From assembly GCA_020829485.1 (NCBI GenBank), contig JAIVFU010000159.1:1-11827 (forward strand): a stretch of DNA of 11,827 nucleotides, given 5' to 3'. Below, in pieces: positions 11,730 through 11,827 of the stretch (positions are counted from its first letter, which is position 1; each line of letters begins with the position of its first letter). The notes beneath the pieces were generated by a model. It worked only from the letters and a program-made list of their open reading frames with translations, was not told where the DNA came from and did no database searches. The translations under genes were made by a program, and so were the position numbers. The stretch is from Nostoc sp. CHAB 5834 (GTDB taxonomy: Bacteria; Cyanobacteriota; Cyanobacteriia; Cyanobacteriales; Nostocaceae).

Positions 11730-11764
11730 AAAAAAATGGTAGAAAGTTAAATTAGCACTCTACC
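11730..11764 (-). terminator. Probable terminator of a gene beyond the right edge
   Basis: On the minus strand GGTAGA and TCTACC (11764-11738) form a 6-bp stem with a 15-nt loop, followed after one A by seven T. It is placed to end transcription of a minus-strand gene beyond the window. The stem is short, so confidence is moderate. Nothing else coding is seen between 11634 and 11827. Confidence 0.5.
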
Positions 11765-11827
11765 AATCCAGTTAAAAAATGTGTATTGTCCTTGATTATA
11801 TCCAAAAATATCCTCTCAGAGCAAAGC

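Overview
The window looks like accessory DNA, most likely plasmid-borne, from a filamentous cyanobacterium of the Nostoc/Anabaena type. Supporting signs are five copies of the cyanobacterial HIP1 octamer GCGATCGC (79, 407, 1304, 1762, 11597), a DUF5674 protein, a cyanobacterial-style solo TnpB element, and many small unrecognised genes in tight minus-strand operons. No replication initiator, ParA/ParB, rRNA, tRNA or CRISPR array is visible, so the plasmid assignment is inference.

Region 1 (13-3847, all minus) is the most unusual part. It starts with eight exact 11-bp-phased repeats (3760-3847) in front of a small MerR-like DNA-binding gene (3442-3744). A 191-aa gene follows (2863-3438), with an N-terminus resembling the IF2_N fold and a coiled-coil C-terminus. 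That gene carries an in-phase A_AAA_AAG heptamer which would lead by a -1 frameshift into a 90-codon membrane-protein frame (2576-2848). Next is a 272-bp block with 22 copies of TGAAAC/GTTTCA, including a 76-bp unit present twice. Three membrane-associated genes come after it: a single-pass protein, a multi-pass protein and a P-loop protein that stops soon after Walker A. Two site arrays, a DNA-binding protein and membrane proteins together suggest an undescribed plasmid maintenance, segregation or membrane-anchoring module.

Region 2 (3865-5266) has a small helix-turn-helix gene (minus) divergent from a three-gene plus-strand operon: a ribbon-helix-helix-like protein, a DUF5674 protein and an unknown 124-aa protein.

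Region 3 (5270-6864, minus) is a run of short hypothetical genes. One is broken by a frameshift (5551-5780) and one encodes only 58 aa (6338-6514). Region 4 (6963-7754, plus) is an Rpn/PD-(D/E)XK nuclease-like gene.

Region 5 (7969-11567, minus) is a recombination-related group ending in an ERF-family single-strand annealing protein. A solo tnpB element (about 9340-10600) sits in its middle, and two similar hairpins lie in front of the first two genes. A probable terminator for a gene beyond the right edge lies at 11730-11764.
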